A stretch of DNA of 64,000 bases from positions 1 to 64,000 of the forward strand of contig CAVSQY010000002.1 of the NCBI GenBank assembly GCA_963730285.1, in the 5' to 3' direction. The notes beneath the pieces are model-generated. The model made no database searches, had not been told where the DNA came from, and saw only the letters and a program-made list of their open reading frames with translations. Numbering within the stretch: position 1 is the stretch's first letter; every line of letters starts with the position of its first letter. Positions 42,256 to 51,628 of this stretch are shown here, one piece after another. This DNA comes from JARDZU01 sp963730285. Its GTDB lineage: Bacteria > Actinomycetota > Acidimicrobiia > Spongiisociales > ZC4RG35. The position numbers were made by a program, and so were the translations under genes.

Positions 42256-45200
42256 CTAGAGGTTGTGACCGACAGACGCCTCGACCATGTCCTTGCGAAT
42301 CACCTGTGAGGACCCGCCCGGTTCCATCGTGACTCCGTAGAGCACATCCGCCGCGCCCATCGTCTGCTGTTGATGGGTCACGATCACGAGTTGAGCCCGT
42401 TGGCGGAACTCGTCGACTATTCGAAGAAAACGCCGGAGGTTCGCGTCATCGAGAGCCGCCTCCACTTCGTCCAGCACATAGAAGGGACTTGGCCTCGCCT
42501 CGAAGACGGAAAAGAGGAACGCCAGGGCCGCCAGACTCCGCTCACCGCCGGACAAGAGGCTCAACTGGCTCACCTTCTTCCCGAGCGGCTGTGCGTCGAT
42601 GATCACTCCGGAGTGGGGATCATCTGGGTCGGTGAGTCGGATTCGGCCTCGCCCACCGGGGAACAAGAGGGCGAAATACTTCTGATACGCAGCCTCAACC
42701 TCGCTGAACGCCAGCTGAAAGCGAACCTCTATCTCTTCCTCGAGGGCCTTGATGACCTTGCGCAACTCTGACCTCGACGATTCCACATCGGCAATCTGGT
42801 CGGAGAGGAACCGGTACCTCTCATCCAGTTCTGAGTATTCCGATGCAGCCAAGGGGTTGATGGGCCCCAGCCGCCGCAGCTGCGCCGCCCTCTCCTCGAG
42901 GACCGCATCCAGGTCGGCATCTGCGGGGTAGTCGGGGCGCGGCGCCCCGAATGAGTCCTCGGGATCACAGTCTGCGTCCCTGCGAACACTCTCTGCCAAG
43001 CTTTCCCTGGTCAGCCTCAACTCGGTCAGCCGAACCTGCGACTCGCCCACCTTCTCACGAGAGATCGACAACGAATCGCGTCGCGTCTCGTGCTCAGAGC
43101 GTTTGGCCGTGATCTCAGAGATGACCTCCGCGTTGGCCAAGCGGAGATCCGCCTGACGCTCACGAAGCTCACCAAGACGTCGTTGCATCACCTCCACTGC
43201 GCGCCGGGCGTACTCGACGACCTGGTCGAGGTGCTCCGTGTCGGTGGCTCCGAGACGTCCAGGATCGTCCTGAGTCATCTCGCCTTCGATGCGGGAGAGC
43301 CGCTCCTCGAGAAGACGACGTCGCTCGATCAACCCCTGCATTTGGGTTGCGGCGCTCTGCCACGCCGATCGTGCGGCCTCCTTCTCGGCCGCCATCCGGT
43401 CTCTGTGACTCTCGAGCTCTTCCCATACCGCTGCCTGCTCGGCTTCCTCTCCCTCGAGAGACTCGAGTCGCCGCGTCAGGCCCTCGACGTCCTTCGCCCG
43501 CGTCCTGTCGGAAGCCTGTAGCGAGCTCATTCGCAGGAGGAGCCGCTCTCGCTCGCTCTCCAATGCGTCCACCGATTGTTGCAGCCGGGCCATGGCCTCT
43601 GTCTTTCCGGCGAGGCTTGCCTCGGCGGCCTCCAGTCTCTCCAAAGATCCTCGCTCCGCAGAGCGGCTCGCCTCGAAGTCGCGCTTGGCGGCCATGTGTA
43701 TCGAGCGGGCCCTGGAGAATGCGGTGTTTGCCTGCTCTGCCGCCACTTCGGCCGCTTCGAGCATGGCCGGACCCGCCCCGTCGGGATGAGACACCTGTAT
43801 GCCGTCCACCGAGACCAGGTCGCCTTCGGGTGTCACTGCTCGCACGCCCCGATGTTTGGCGACCACCGACCAAGCACCAACCCAGCCCTCGACGAGGAGG
43901 ACATCCCCCAACAGTCGCCCTGCCAGCCCACGATCGGCGTCCGGTCCCAAGGATTCGACCAGTGCGGAAACACCGAGTTCCCTCGCCAGATCGGATGCTG
44001 AGGACCCGGCCCCCTCTCCCGAAGCGTTGACCAGAGGCACCCCTCCCCCTCCCGCACCCTTCAGGGCCTCGACCGTGTGCCTCAACGATCCGTCATCGCT
44101 GAAGACGACCGCGTCGACCCATCGGCCCAGGGCGGCATCGACAGCGCGTTCTAGGCCTTTGGGGATATCCAGCAGGGAAACGAGGCTCCCCAATGCCCCC
44201 CGGGCATCTTCGATGGTGCGACGGGCCTCGAGGTCGAACCGGCCCGAGAGAGCGGCACGAACAGCCTCGACCCTCGCGTCGGCGCCGGCAACCAGCAACC
44301 GGGCCTCGGTCAGCTCCGACTCGGCCTTCTCCCATCGCTCCTGATCCGACACCCTGCGCCGGGTGGCTGTGGCGTAGTCGGTCTGCCGGCCCGCCACCAC
44401 CCCGTCAAGGTCCCGGACTTCGTCGTTGATCCTTCCGATCTCCTCGACCTCGCCACCCAGCCTCGAAGCCACTACCTCCAGCCGGTGCCCGGTGGCATCC
44501 AGCTCCCGATCGTCTCGAATCGCCGCAGCTTGAAGGACCGAGATCTCCCCGCGCACCGCAGCCAGGGCTCCTTCGGGGGACAAAGCGCTCTGAGTCGAGA
44601 TCGATCGCTCCCGGTCTTCGAGCCGGCGAAACTCCATCTCCCCGCTGTCGGCTTCGGCCTTTGCCTCGATCTCACCCAATCGGATGTCCTCGAGCTCCTC
44701 AACGATGGAACCGTGCTCCATCTCGAGGTCGGTCTTCCGCTCCACATTCGCCTGGATGCGGCCCGACGCGGCACGGCTTCTCTCGTGAGCAACCGACCCC
44801 ATTCTCCGGACTCGCTCGATGGTCGTCTCGAGGACCGCCGCGGCAGTCGTGTCGCGATCGAGATCGGCACCGATCGCGGCGGCCCGTTCAGTCAGACGCT
44901 CGAGCGAGCTCTCCAAGGCGCGCGCAACGGTCTCGTCCTCGCTGATCGACGCTCTCAATGCATCGAGAGAGGCATTGATCGCCGCCAAGTCGCGATCGTG
45001 GCCGGCCAGGGCGATCCCCGACAGATGGAGCTTGAGGGCGCGCACCTCGGCTTTCAGGCCGTCGTACCTCTCCGCGGCCCTCGCTTGACGCCGCAGCGGC
45101 CGTAGTTGCCGCTCGATCTCCCCGGTCAGGTCGCTAAGCCTGAGAAGGTCCTCGTCCGTTCTCTCCAGCCTCCGCTCGGCCCTCTCCTTGCGCCGACGAT

Positions 45201-45708
45201 GCTTCAGGATGCCGGCCGCCTCCTCGATGATGGCGCGGTGATCCTCTGACGACGCATTGAGCACGCTGTCGACCTGGCCCTGGCCGATGATGACATGCTG
45301 ATGGTGGCCCACACCCGAGTCGCTCAGCAGCTCCTGAATGTCCAGGAGGCGACAGGCAACGCCATTGATCTCATAGTCGCTGGACCCATCGCGATACAGC
45401 CTCCTCGTGAGTGCCACCTCGTCCAGGTCGAGCGGCAGCATTCGCTCGCCATTGTCGATGACCAGGGTGGCCTCCGCTCGGTTCAGGGCCGGGCGTGTCG
45501 CCGTTCCGGCGAAGACCACATCCTCCATCTTCCCGGTACGAAGCGCCTTGGTGGATTGCGAGCCCATGACCCAAGAGAGTGCGTCCACCAGATTGGACTT
45601 CCCGGACCCGTTGGGGCCTACCACAACCGTCACGCCCGGCCGAAACTCGAGACGGGTGCGGTCGGCGAAGGACTTGAACCCGACAAGCTTCAAGGTCTTC
45701 AAATACAC
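42256..45708 (-). CDS. smc: Chromosome segregation protein SMC
   Basis: Structural maintenance of chromosomes protein, 1150 residues from the GTG at 45708. Walker A is GPNGSGKSNLVDAL (31-44); the C-terminal head has LSGGERSLAALAFLFSVF and VLDEVEAALDDANLRRF. Two long coiled coils flank a hinge (about 500-640, with GVPLVNASGEGAGSS). The GTG is chosen over an upstream start because a CAGGGA Shine-Dalgarno lies about 7 bases before it and VYLKTLKLVGFKSF is the normal N-terminus. ScpA/ScpB are outside the window. Confidence 0.96.
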   Translation of the reverse strand: MYLKTLKLVGFKSFADRTRLEFRPGVTVVVGPNGSGKSNLVDALSWVMGSQSTKALRTGKMEDVVFAGTATRPALNRAEATLVIDNGERMLPLDLDEVALTRRLYRDGSSDYEINGVACRLLDIQELLSDSGVGHHQHVIIGQGQVDSVLNASSEDHRAIIEEAAGILKHRRRKERAERRLERTDEDLLRLSDLTGEIERQLRPLRRQARAAERYDGLKAEVRALKLHLSGIALAGHDRDLAAINASLDALRASISEDETVARALESSLERLTERAAAIGADLDRDTTAAAVLETTIERVRRMGSVAHERSRAASGRIQANVERKTDLEMEHGSIVEELEDIRLGEIEAKAEADSGEMEFRRLEDRERSISTQSALSPEGALAAVRGEISVLQAAAIRDDRELDATGHRLEVVASRLGGEVEEIGRINDEVRDLDGVVAGRQTDYATATRRRVSDQERWEKAESELTEARLLVAGADARVEAVRAALSGRFDLEARRTIEDARGALGSLVSLLDIPKGLERAVDAALGRWVDAVVFSDDGSLRHTVEALKGAGGGGVPLVNASGEGAGSSASDLARELGVSALVESLGPDADRGLAGRLLGDVLLVEGWVGAWSVVAKHRGVRAVTPEGDLVSVDGIQVSHPDGAGPAMLEAAEVAAEQANTAFSRARSIHMAAKRDFEASRSAERGSLERLEAAEASLAGKTEAMARLQQSVDALESERERLLLRMSSLQASDRTRAKDVEGLTRRLESLEGEEAEQAAVWEELESHRDRMAAEKEAARSAWQSAATQMQGLIERRRLLEERLSRIEGEMTQDDPGRLGATDTEHLDQVVEYARRAVEVMQRRLGELRERQADLRLANAEVISEITAKRSEHETRRDSLSISREKVGESQVRLTELRLTRESLAESVRRDADCDPEDSFGAPRPDYPADADLDAVLEERAAQLRRLGPINPLAASEYSELDERYRFLSDQIADVESSRSELRKVIKALEEEIEVRFQLAFSEVEAAYQKYFALLFPGGRGRIRLTDPDDPHSGVIIDAQPLGKKVSQLSLLSGGERSLAALAFLFSVFEARPSPFYVLDEVEAALDDANLRRFLRIVDEFRQRAQLVIVTHQQQTMGAADVLYGVTMEPGGSSQVIRKDMVEASVGHNL

Positions 45709-45747
45709 AGCAATTCCCTGGTAAATGACAACGGTGTGATTACGCAC

Positions 45748-45767
45748 GGCAGGCTAACAGCCTGTGC
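45748..45767. other. Inverted repeat between acyP and smc
   Basis: CAGGCT and AGCCTG (45750-45764) form a perfect 6-bp stem with a 3-base loop, partly extended by flanking GGC/GCC. On the minus strand it contains a TAGCCT -10-like box for smc, so it may be an operator or simply a short hairpin. Confidence 0.35.
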
Positions 45768-45771
45768 CGGC

Positions 45772-46062
45772 TCAGTTGTCCTTCGCCGGATTGGGCTGGA
45801 TGAAGAAGTCGGTGAGCGTCTCATCGATTGCCACTGGGTCGGACTCGACTCCGACGACATGGGCCAAGACCGGCCCGCCCCAGAGCCAATCCACCAAACG
45901 GTCGACAGAAGCCCGGTCACCCTGGGCGAAGACCTCGACCCGCCCATCGGCGAGGTTTCGCGCCCAACCGACCAGACCCAACGAACGCGCCACCTGCCGA
46001 CAGCTCTGCCGGTATGCGACCTGCTGCACCTGGCCGGAAACGAGGGCCCGCACTGCCTTCAT
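45772..46062 (-). CDS. acyP: Acylphosphatase
   Basis: A 96-residue acylphosphatase that hydrolyses carboxyl-phosphate bonds. The fold pattern is VSGQVQQVAYRQ (catalytic Arg18) and GWARNLADGRVEV (Asn36). The usual GxVQGVGFR reads GQVQQVAYR, but the two catalytic residues are kept. The start ATG at 46062 overlaps the mutM stop as ATGA; the open frame upstream of it lies inside mutM. Confidence 0.9.
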   Translation of the reverse strand: MKAVRALVSGQVQQVAYRQSCRQVARSLGLVGWARNLADGRVEVFAQGDRASVDRLVDWLWGGPVLAHVVGVESDPVAIDETLTDFFIQPNPAKDN

Positions 46063-46898
46063 GTGTCGAGCTGCTGGCAGTTGGGGCAGAAGTGGCTGGA
46101 TCGTCCCCTGATGACAACTCGTTGCACGGGCGTCCCACAAATGGGACATGGCAGGTCGGTGCGGCCGTACACACCCAAGCGATCGAGGTTGTCTCCCGCC
46201 CGGCCATCTGGGAGGAGGAAGGCGAGGTCTTCCAGGCTCGTTCCACCATGCTCGATCGCATCCTCCAGGACACTGCTCACAACATCGAGCAGGCGACTCA
46301 CCTCGTCGTCGTCGAGGCTGTTGGCGGGGCGAAGCGGATGGATCCCTGCCAGATGGAGTGCTTCATCGGCGTAGATGTTCCCAAGACCGGCCAACACGAC
46401 CTGATCGAGGAGCAGCGCCTTGATAGGAGCGACCCGCCCGGCCAGCGCGTGACGCAAGACCCGTGCGGATGGAGGCATCGACAATGCGTCGGGGCCTAGA
46501 CGGGCGACCCCTGACTGCGCCATCTCCTCCTCCCCCATCACCGCCACGAACCCGAAGGTGCGAGGGTCGATGAATCGGACTTGGTCGCCGTTGTCCAACA
46601 GCGCCCGAAAATGAGTGTGCTTTGGCTCCGGCTCGTCGGGTTGTCCCACCCAGAAACGCCCCGACATGCCGAGATGGGCGACCAAGGTCTGTCCATCCTC
46701 GAGTGGAGCGGTCAAGAATTTGCCGATCCGGCCAACCGAGAGGACGACCCGGCCCACGAGGCGCTCGTCCAATTGGCGAGGCCCGTGATTGTGGCGTGCC
46801 GTGCGGGGATGACTGGTCTTCACCTCGACCAGCCTGCGACGCGTCATTGCGGAACTCAGGTGGCGGCGGGTTATCTCGACTTCAGGCAACTCAGGCAT
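46059..46898 (-). CDS. mutM: Formamidopyrimidine-DNA glycosylase (Fpg/MutM)
   Basis: A base-excision glycosylase/AP lyase for 8-oxoguanine. The N-terminal PELPEVE with catalytic Pro and Glu is exact, the conserved Lys lies in GRIGKFL, the LAGLGNIYADEALHLAGIHP segment is present, and the zinc finger at the C-terminus is CPICG...CPNCQ. Length is 279 residues. It is the first gene after the inverted membrane-protein gene and is followed by acyP and smc. Confidence 0.97.
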   Translation of the reverse strand: MPELPEVEITRRHLSSAMTRRRLVEVKTSHPRTARHNHGPRQLDERLVGRVVLSVGRIGKFLTAPLEDGQTLVAHLGMSGRFWVGQPDEPEPKHTHFRALLDNGDQVRFIDPRTFGFVAVMGEEEMAQSGVARLGPDALSMPPSARVLRHALAGRVAPIKALLLDQVVLAGLGNIYADEALHLAGIHPLRPANSLDDDEVSRLLDVVSSVLEDAIEHGGTSLEDLAFLLPDGRAGDNLDRLGVYGRTDLPCPICGTPVQRVVIRGRSSHFCPNCQQLDT

Positions 46899-46939
46899 CG
46901 GGGCCCTCGAGTGATGGGTCGGTTACCGTACCCATCCCC

Positions 46940-47755
46940 ATGCTCATATCCCCAAGACAGCTCGGAGATGTCCTCAGTGAGGGGATGCGGGTGCTAGGCC
47001 TGGTGTGGCGCAGGCTGTTGCCCCCCGCCTTCTGGACCTACGTGATCCTCGGGGCAGCCACAATCGTGACCTTCGTCCTCACCGGCGCCGACGATTTCAT
47101 CGATCTCGTGATCTCGAACCCAGGCGCACTGGAGCAATACACGCCGGAGCAATTGTTCGAGCCGACCATGAGACTCCTCCTCGCAGTCTTCGTGGTGGTG
47201 ATCCTCAATGTCGTCGCCACCGGTTTCCTGAGTGTCGCGATGCATCGCCTGGTGGGCTCTGAGCTGGCCAACACCCCGATCAGCGCTGGTGAGGCATCCA
47301 TTTTCGCTCTGACAAACCTGCCACGTGTCCTGGTCGCGATCCTGATCGCAGGTTTGGGGGTGACCGCGGGCCTGGTTCTCCTCATTCTCCCCGGGATCTG
47401 GCTGGCCATCTCGTTGTCGATGATCACCCCAGTGATGGCCTTGGAACGGGCCGGGCCCCTTCCGGCGATCCGTCGCAGCTACGAGTTGGTGCGAGCGCGA
47501 TGGTGGCAGACCCTTGCATTCCTGCTGATGGTGGCCCTTATGGGCACCGTGGCGGCCCAGCTCGTCCAACTCGTTGCCCTCCCCGCGCTGAGCGCAGGGG
47601 ATGTCTCATTGCTGGTGGGACTGTCATTCGTGTTCCTTATCGTGGTACAGGGATTCATCTCCGCCGCCATCCTGGTGATGCTCACAATTTGGTACGTCGA
47701 CCTCAGGGCCCGCTCGGAGCCCCTGCTCACCTCGAGTCTCGGTGCAGGGACCTGA
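46940..47755 (+). CDS. Polytopic membrane protein of unknown function
   Basis: A 271-residue membrane protein with about six helices, from the ATG at 46940 (MLISPRQLGDVLSEGMRVL). It resembles the YciC/glycerophosphodiesterase-membrane-domain type (LILPGIWLAISLSMITPVMALER followed by SYELVRARWWQTLAFLL), families without a firm function. It is the only plus-strand gene between recG and cdd, and its last 29 bases overlap the 3' end of rnc tail to tail. A -10-like TACCGT lies 10 bases before the ATG. Confidence 0.75.
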   Translation: MLISPRQLGDVLSEGMRVLGLVWRRLLPPAFWTYVILGAATIVTFVLTGADDFIDLVISNPGALEQYTPEQLFEPTMRLLLAVFVVVILNVVATGFLSVAMHRLVGSELANTPISAGEASIFALTNLPRVLVAILIAGLGVTAGLVLLILPGIWLAISLSMITPVMALERAGPLPAIRRSYELVRARWWQTLAFLLMVALMGTVAAQLVQLVALPALSAGDVSLLVGLSFVFLIVVQGFISAAILVMLTIWYVDLRARSEPLLTSSLGAGT

Positions 47756-48404
47756 GCGCCAGTCGGGCCGCCTCTTGCTCCGCCTCCTTCTTCGACCTCC
47801 CGGTGCCTTCGCCCAGGGTCATCCCCTCCGCATGGACACTGGCGCGGAAGACTCTCTCGTGGTCGGGGCCTGAGCCTTCGGTGTCATAATTGGGGCGCTT
47901 GCCGCCCTTGGCCAGAACTTCTTGGAGTCGGGTCTTGTAGTCCTTGAGCCCGGGCTGCTTCGCCCTCTCGTCCACTCTTCCGCCCAGGAGCCTGGAGACC
48001 AGCTGCCGCGAGGCCTCGAGCCCCGAATCGATGTAGACAGCTCCGATCACTGCCTCGACCGCGTCGGCCAATATCGAGTCCTTGTCCCGGCCACCGGTGC
48101 GATCCTCGGCCGCAGTCATGTCGATGTGAATCCCGAGGTCGATGCTGCGAGCCACCTCCGCCAGCGTTGGCCTGCTCACGACCGCGGCCCGAACCTTCGC
48201 CAGCTTGCCTTCGGCCAGGGACGGATAGGCCGAATAGAGGTAATCCGTTACCGCCAGCTGGAGGACTGCGTCACCCAGGAACTCGAGTCTCTCGTTGTCC
48301 GGACGGTCGGAGTCCTCACTGCTCACAGATCGATGAGTCAGGGACAACTCGAGCAAAGAGCGATCGCGAAAGCTGTACCCGATCTTGTCTTCGAGTGTCG
48401 TCAC
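47727..48404 (-). CDS. rnc: Ribonuclease III
   Basis: Double-strand-specific endoribonuclease (225 residues). The catalytic signature NERLEFLGDAVL is exact, with the second acidic cluster in DSILADAVEAVIGAVYID. The C-terminal dsRNA-binding domain covers about 155-222 (DYKTRLQEVLAKGG, GTGRSKKEAEQEAARLAL). It starts with GTG, overlapping the plsX stop as GTGA, and its 3' end overlaps the convergent membrane gene by 29 bases. Confidence 0.97.
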   Translation of the reverse strand: MTTLEDKIGYSFRDRSLLELSLTHRSVSSEDSDRPDNERLEFLGDAVLQLAVTDYLYSAYPSLAEGKLAKVRAAVVSRPTLAEVARSIDLGIHIDMTAAEDRTGGRDKDSILADAVEAVIGAVYIDSGLEASRQLVSRLLGGRVDERAKQPGLKDYKTRLQEVLAKGGKRPNYDTEGSGPDHERVFRASVHAEGMTLGEGTGRSKKEAEQEAARLALRSLHRDSR

Positions 48405-49372
48405 GAGCCGAGACGGGCAGCCAGCCGACCGGGCAGGTCTTGCTCGGCTGCCTCGTGGGCCATTCTCAGTGCGTTGGCGATCGAGACCCTGGTGGAAGAC
48501 CCGTGCGAGATCACCACCACACCCTTCACCCCCAGCAGCTGGGCACCGCCGTACGTCTCATAGTCGAGCCGCAGGCGCACTTGATCGAGGGCGGGCAGTG
48601 CCGCCGCGCGAACCTCGGCGGGGAGCTTGGCCACCTCCTCCATCGCATATCGGATGACGACCTGGGCAGCGCCCTCCATCGTCTTGAGGAAGATGTTCCC
48701 TGTGAACCCGTCGGTGACGATGACGTCGGCCCGGTCGGTGGCGACGTCCCTGCCCTCGAGATTCCCCACGAATCGAATCGGGGCTGCCTCCAGGAGGTCG
48801 TGGGCCGCCCTCTCCAGGTCCCTCCCCTTGCCTTTCTCCTCGCCGATCGAAAGGAGGCCCACACGCGGATCCGATGCTCCAAGGAGCACCTCGGCGGCGA
48901 CCGCACCCATGATGGCGAATTGCACCAGTTGGTCAGGTTTGACATCCGGGTTCGCTCCGGAGTCGAGCACCAGAGTCGGTGTGCCCGGTGTGGGGAATAT
49001 CGATGCAATGGATGGTCTCGAGACCCCTTTGATCCTGCCGATCAGGATCGCCGCGGCGGCCAGGGCGGCACCGGTCGAACCCGCAGACACGAGGCCACGG
49101 GCCGAATTCTCTGCGACCAATTTTGCTGCGACCGTTATCGATGCGCCGGGCTTCTCACGAAGGGCCCGGGCGGGATCCTCACCCATGTCGATGATCTCGG
49201 GCGCATCGACGATGGGCAACCGGACATCGTGCTCGGCGAGCTCGGCTGCCAGCGTGTCGTGATCACCCACCAGGACCACGTCCACCCCGTCGCGTGACGC
49301 TTCAAGCGCGCCAGCAACGGTCTCGGAGGGGGCGTTGTCGCCCCCCATTGCGTCGAGGGCGATGCGAGCCAA
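48401..49372 (-). CDS. plsX: Phosphate acyltransferase PlsX
   Basis: Makes acyl-phosphate from acyl-ACP in phospholipid synthesis. The N-terminus ARIALDAMGGDNAP is the family hallmark, with VSAGSTGAALAAAAILIGRI and DVIVTDGFTGNIFLKTMEG further on. Length is 323 residues. The start is TTG at 49372, three bases past the rpmF stop. Order rpmF-plsX-rnc is conserved in many bacteria. Confidence 0.95.
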   Translation of the reverse strand: MARIALDAMGGDNAPSETVAGALEASRDGVDVVLVGDHDTLAAELAEHDVRLPIVDAPEIIDMGEDPARALREKPGASITVAAKLVAENSARGLVSAGSTGAALAAAAILIGRIKGVSRPSIASIFPTPGTPTLVLDSGANPDVKPDQLVQFAIMGAVAAEVLLGASDPRVGLLSIGEEKGKGRDLERAAHDLLEAAPIRFVGNLEGRDVATDRADVIVTDGFTGNIFLKTMEGAAQVVIRYAMEEVAKLPAEVRAAALPALDQVRLRLDYETYGGAQLLGVKGVVVISHGSSTRVSIANALRMAHEAAEQDLPGRLAARLGS

Positions 49373-49375
49373 GGC

Positions 49376-49552
49376 TCAGTTGGTCTCGATGACCTCGCGG
49401 CCGGCGTATGTGCCGCATTCACGACAGGCGCGATGTGGCAGCTTTGGCTTGCCACATTGCTCGCAGGCCACGGTGCTCGGGCGGGCGACCTTCCAGGCGG
49501 ATTTCCGCTGTCGGGTCCGTGAGCGCGACATTTTCTTCTTGGGCACCGCCAT
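49376..49552 (-). CDS. rpmF: 50S ribosomal protein L32
   Basis: bL32 (58 residues), from the ATG at 49552 with a GAGGAG Shine-Dalgarno. The N-terminus MAVPKKKMSRSRTRQRKS is typical. A zinc-binding set is present (CEQC and CREC), so this is the C+ form. The open frame upstream is inside yceD. Confidence 0.95.
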   Translation of the reverse strand: MAVPKKKMSRSRTRQRKSAWKVARPSTVACEQCGKPKLPHRACRECGTYAGREVIETN

Positions 49553-49566
49553 GGCGGTCTCCTCGG

Positions 49567-50058
49567 TCAGGAATCGAACAGGTCTTTCAGGACGGCGAAA
49601 GGCGACTGAATTATGTCGCCATGGCCGCCACAAGGCTCCGTATTCAAGTCGGTTCCGCAAGTTGGGCAAAGTCCCAAGCAGTCCGGCTTGCACACCGGTG
49701 CCGCAGGAAGGGACAGCGCCAGCTCGTCGCGCGCCGGCCCATACACGTCGATCTCACCTGCGACGATGCCATACCCGTCCTCATCAGGCATGACCCTGAA
49801 GTATTGGCGGCCATTTGTCTCGATCTTGTCATCCCATTCGACCAGGCAGCGCGTGCAAACCAGATGGGCTGTGGCTGAAACGCGGAAATCTGCCTGCACC
49901 GCGTCCAGCAGCCCGGTCACCACTCCCTTGAGCCTCATCGGGCCGTCGACACTGACCTCTCCGAGCCGCAACATGACCGGGGGCTCTTCGTCAAACGGGC
50001 GCTCCTTGCCGGGCGATCCGAGCAGGTCGCCTACGTGGATCGATATCTCGGGGGTCAT
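49567..50058 (-). CDS. DUF177/YceD family protein
   Basis: A 163-residue YceD-type protein, usually linked to rpmF and thought to act in 23S rRNA metabolism. It carries VCTRCLVEWDDKI and a C-terminal CKPDCLGLCPTCGTDLN, a cysteine pattern shared by many family members, followed by the SPFAVLKDLF end. The ATG overlaps the upstream stop by one base (TGATG). Confidence 0.9.
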   Translation of the reverse strand: MTPEISIHVGDLLGSPGKERPFDEEPPVMLRLGEVSVDGPMRLKGVVTGLLDAVQADFRVSATAHLVCTRCLVEWDDKIETNGRQYFRVMPDEDGYGIVAGEIDVYGPARDELALSLPAAPVCKPDCLGLCPTCGTDLNTEPCGGHGDIIQSPFAVLKDLFDS

Positions 50059-50612
50059 CAGATCGGGACGTCGGGCGGCTTGGGCCGGGCCTGGTGGAGC
50101 TCGGCGCGTGCGGTCTGGATCTGCGTCATCACCTCATTGAGGATCAACTCCACCCTCTGCAACTTCTTCTCGATCTCATCTTCAGTCTCGAGGCGGAGTC
50201 GTCGGGCCTCTCCCTCCGCCCGCCTCACCAGGATGTTGGCTTCCTCGACTGCCTCGGCAACGATGTTCGAGTCGGAGACGAGCTCATCTGCTTCCTTGCG
50301 GGAGCGGTCCACCATCTCTCTCGACTTCTCATTGGTTCGTGCGATGAACGCCTCACGCTCGCGCACCATCCAGCGGGCGGCCCGCAACTCATCCGGCAGC
50401 CCGGCTCTGATTCCCTCGAGAAGCCCCAGGAATTGCTCCCGGTCGACGATTGCATTTCCCGACAGGGGAACCGACTTGGCCTCGTGGAGATAGACGATCA
50501 AGTCATCGACCATGTCCTGCAGGTCGCCCAGTTCGGTGCGATGCTCAGACTCGGGGGATGCTTCCTCTGGGGCTGAGGTCTCCTGGTCGGGTGCCTGGTT
50601 CTCGTCTGTCAT
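50058..50612 (-). CDS. DivIVA-like coiled-coil protein
   Basis: A 184-residue acidic protein. After a disordered Glu/Pro-rich N-terminus (about 1-30), it forms a long coiled coil (about 85-170, FIARTNEKSREMVDRSRKEA and EEANILVRRAEGEARRLRLE) like the DivIVA/ATP-synthase-b type proteins found between coaD and rpmF in actinobacteria. A pole- or septum-related role is plausible but not shown. The ATG at 50612 overlaps the coaD stop as ATGA; the longer frame upstream lies inside coaD. Confidence 0.75.
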   Translation of the reverse strand: MTDENQAPDQETSAPEEASPESEHRTELGDLQDMVDDLIVYLHEAKSVPLSGNAIVDREQFLGLLEGIRAGLPDELRAARWMVREREAFIARTNEKSREMVDRSRKEADELVSDSNIVAEAVEEANILVRRAEGEARRLRLETEDEIEKKLQRVELILNEVMTQIQTARAELHQARPKPPDVPI

Positions 50613-51076
50613 GCCAACCGCTCCTTCAGGGCCTTCTCTACGACACTTGGTACCAAACCTTCGATGGAGCCGCCGAGCCGGGCCACTTCCTTGACCAAAG
50701 ACGAGGAGATGAAGCTCCACTCCGCCCTGGTGGCCATGAACACAGTCTCCATCCCATCGACATGCCGGTTCATCTGCGCCATCTGCATCTCGTACTCGTA
50801 GTCGTCCACCGTCCTGAGACCCTTGACCACGACGTCCGCTTCCTTGTGACGCGCATAGTCGACGAGGAGACCGGCAAAGGAGTCGATCTCGACACGATCG
50901 CCAAAGATCTCCTCGAGAAGGCTCACTCGCTCCGCTACTGAGAACAAGGCGTCTTTGGACGGGTTGTCCACGACAGCGATGACGACCTCATCAAAGGCCC
51001 CCAGGACCCGTTCGATGACATCGACATGGCCATTGGTGGGAGGATCAAAGCTCCCCGGGCAAAGTGCGACAGTCAA
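50609..51076 (-). CDS. coaD: Phosphopantetheine adenylyltransferase
   Basis: Adds AMP to 4'-phosphopantetheine in coenzyme A synthesis. The nucleotidyltransferase motif TNGHVDVI (a HxGH variant with T-N-G-H) is at 14-21 after CPGSFDPP, and the C-terminal ISSSLVKEVARLGG replaces the usual ISST. Length is 155 residues. It overlaps rsmD upstream and the coiled-coil gene downstream by 4 nt each. Confidence 0.96.
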   Translation of the reverse strand: MTVALCPGSFDPPTNGHVDVIERVLGAFDEVVIAVVDNPSKDALFSVAERVSLLEEIFGDRVEIDSFAGLLVDYARHKEADVVVKGLRTVDDYEYEMQMAQMNRHVDGMETVFMATRAEWSFISSSLVKEVARLGGSIEGLVPSVVEKALKERLA

Positions 51077-51621
51077 CTGGCGTCCGTTTCCTTCTCGTAT
51101 CTGAGGATTCTGGTATCCCCGTAGCGCCTATCGGTGGCAACCCGCCAGTTTTCGGGATGAGAAGGAGACTCATCGGCGAATCGGCGCGACGTGACCACCT
51201 CGCCCTTCGCCGAAAGCCGGCGGTCCAGAGCCGACAGGTCGCCGGCCAAACCGACGGATGGCAGGTCCCACGGAGGATCAATGAAGACGAGATCGAAATC
51301 GTGACCCGCACCGGCCAGGAAGTCGCTCACCGGAGACGTGACTATGACTCCACCCAGCCCGAGTGACTCGATGTTGGAGCGAAGCGCCTGGACCGCCAGC
51401 CGGCCATTCTCGACAAAGACCGCCGACTCCGCTCCCCGCGACAGCGCCTCCAGGCCGAAGGAGCCCGACCCGGCATACAGGTCGAGGACCCGGGATTCCG
51501 CCACCCAATCGCCGATCATCGAGAAGATCGCCTCCCGCACCCGGTCCAGGACGGGGCGGGTAGTGGCAGTTGAGGGAGCGATCAGACGTCGGCCCTTGGC
51601 GACACCGGAGATGATCCTCAT
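51073..51621 (-). CDS. rsmD: 16S rRNA (guanine-966-N2)-methyltransferase RsmD
   Basis: S-adenosylmethionine-dependent methyltransferase (182 residues). The start MRIISGVAKGRRLIAPS is typical, the SAM site is LDLYAGSGSFGLEALSRGA, and the catalytic motif is IDPPWDLP (DPPY type with Trp). It is 7 bases after recG and overlaps coaD by 4 nt. Confidence 0.95.
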   Translation of the reverse strand: MRIISGVAKGRRLIAPSTATTRPVLDRVREAIFSMIGDWVAESRVLDLYAGSGSFGLEALSRGAESAVFVENGRLAVQALRSNIESLGLGGVIVTSPVSDFLAGAGHDFDLVFIDPPWDLPSVGLAGDLSALDRRLSAKGEVVTSRRFADESPSHPENWRVATDRRYGDTRILRYEKETDAS

Positions 51622-51628
51622 CGCCGCT

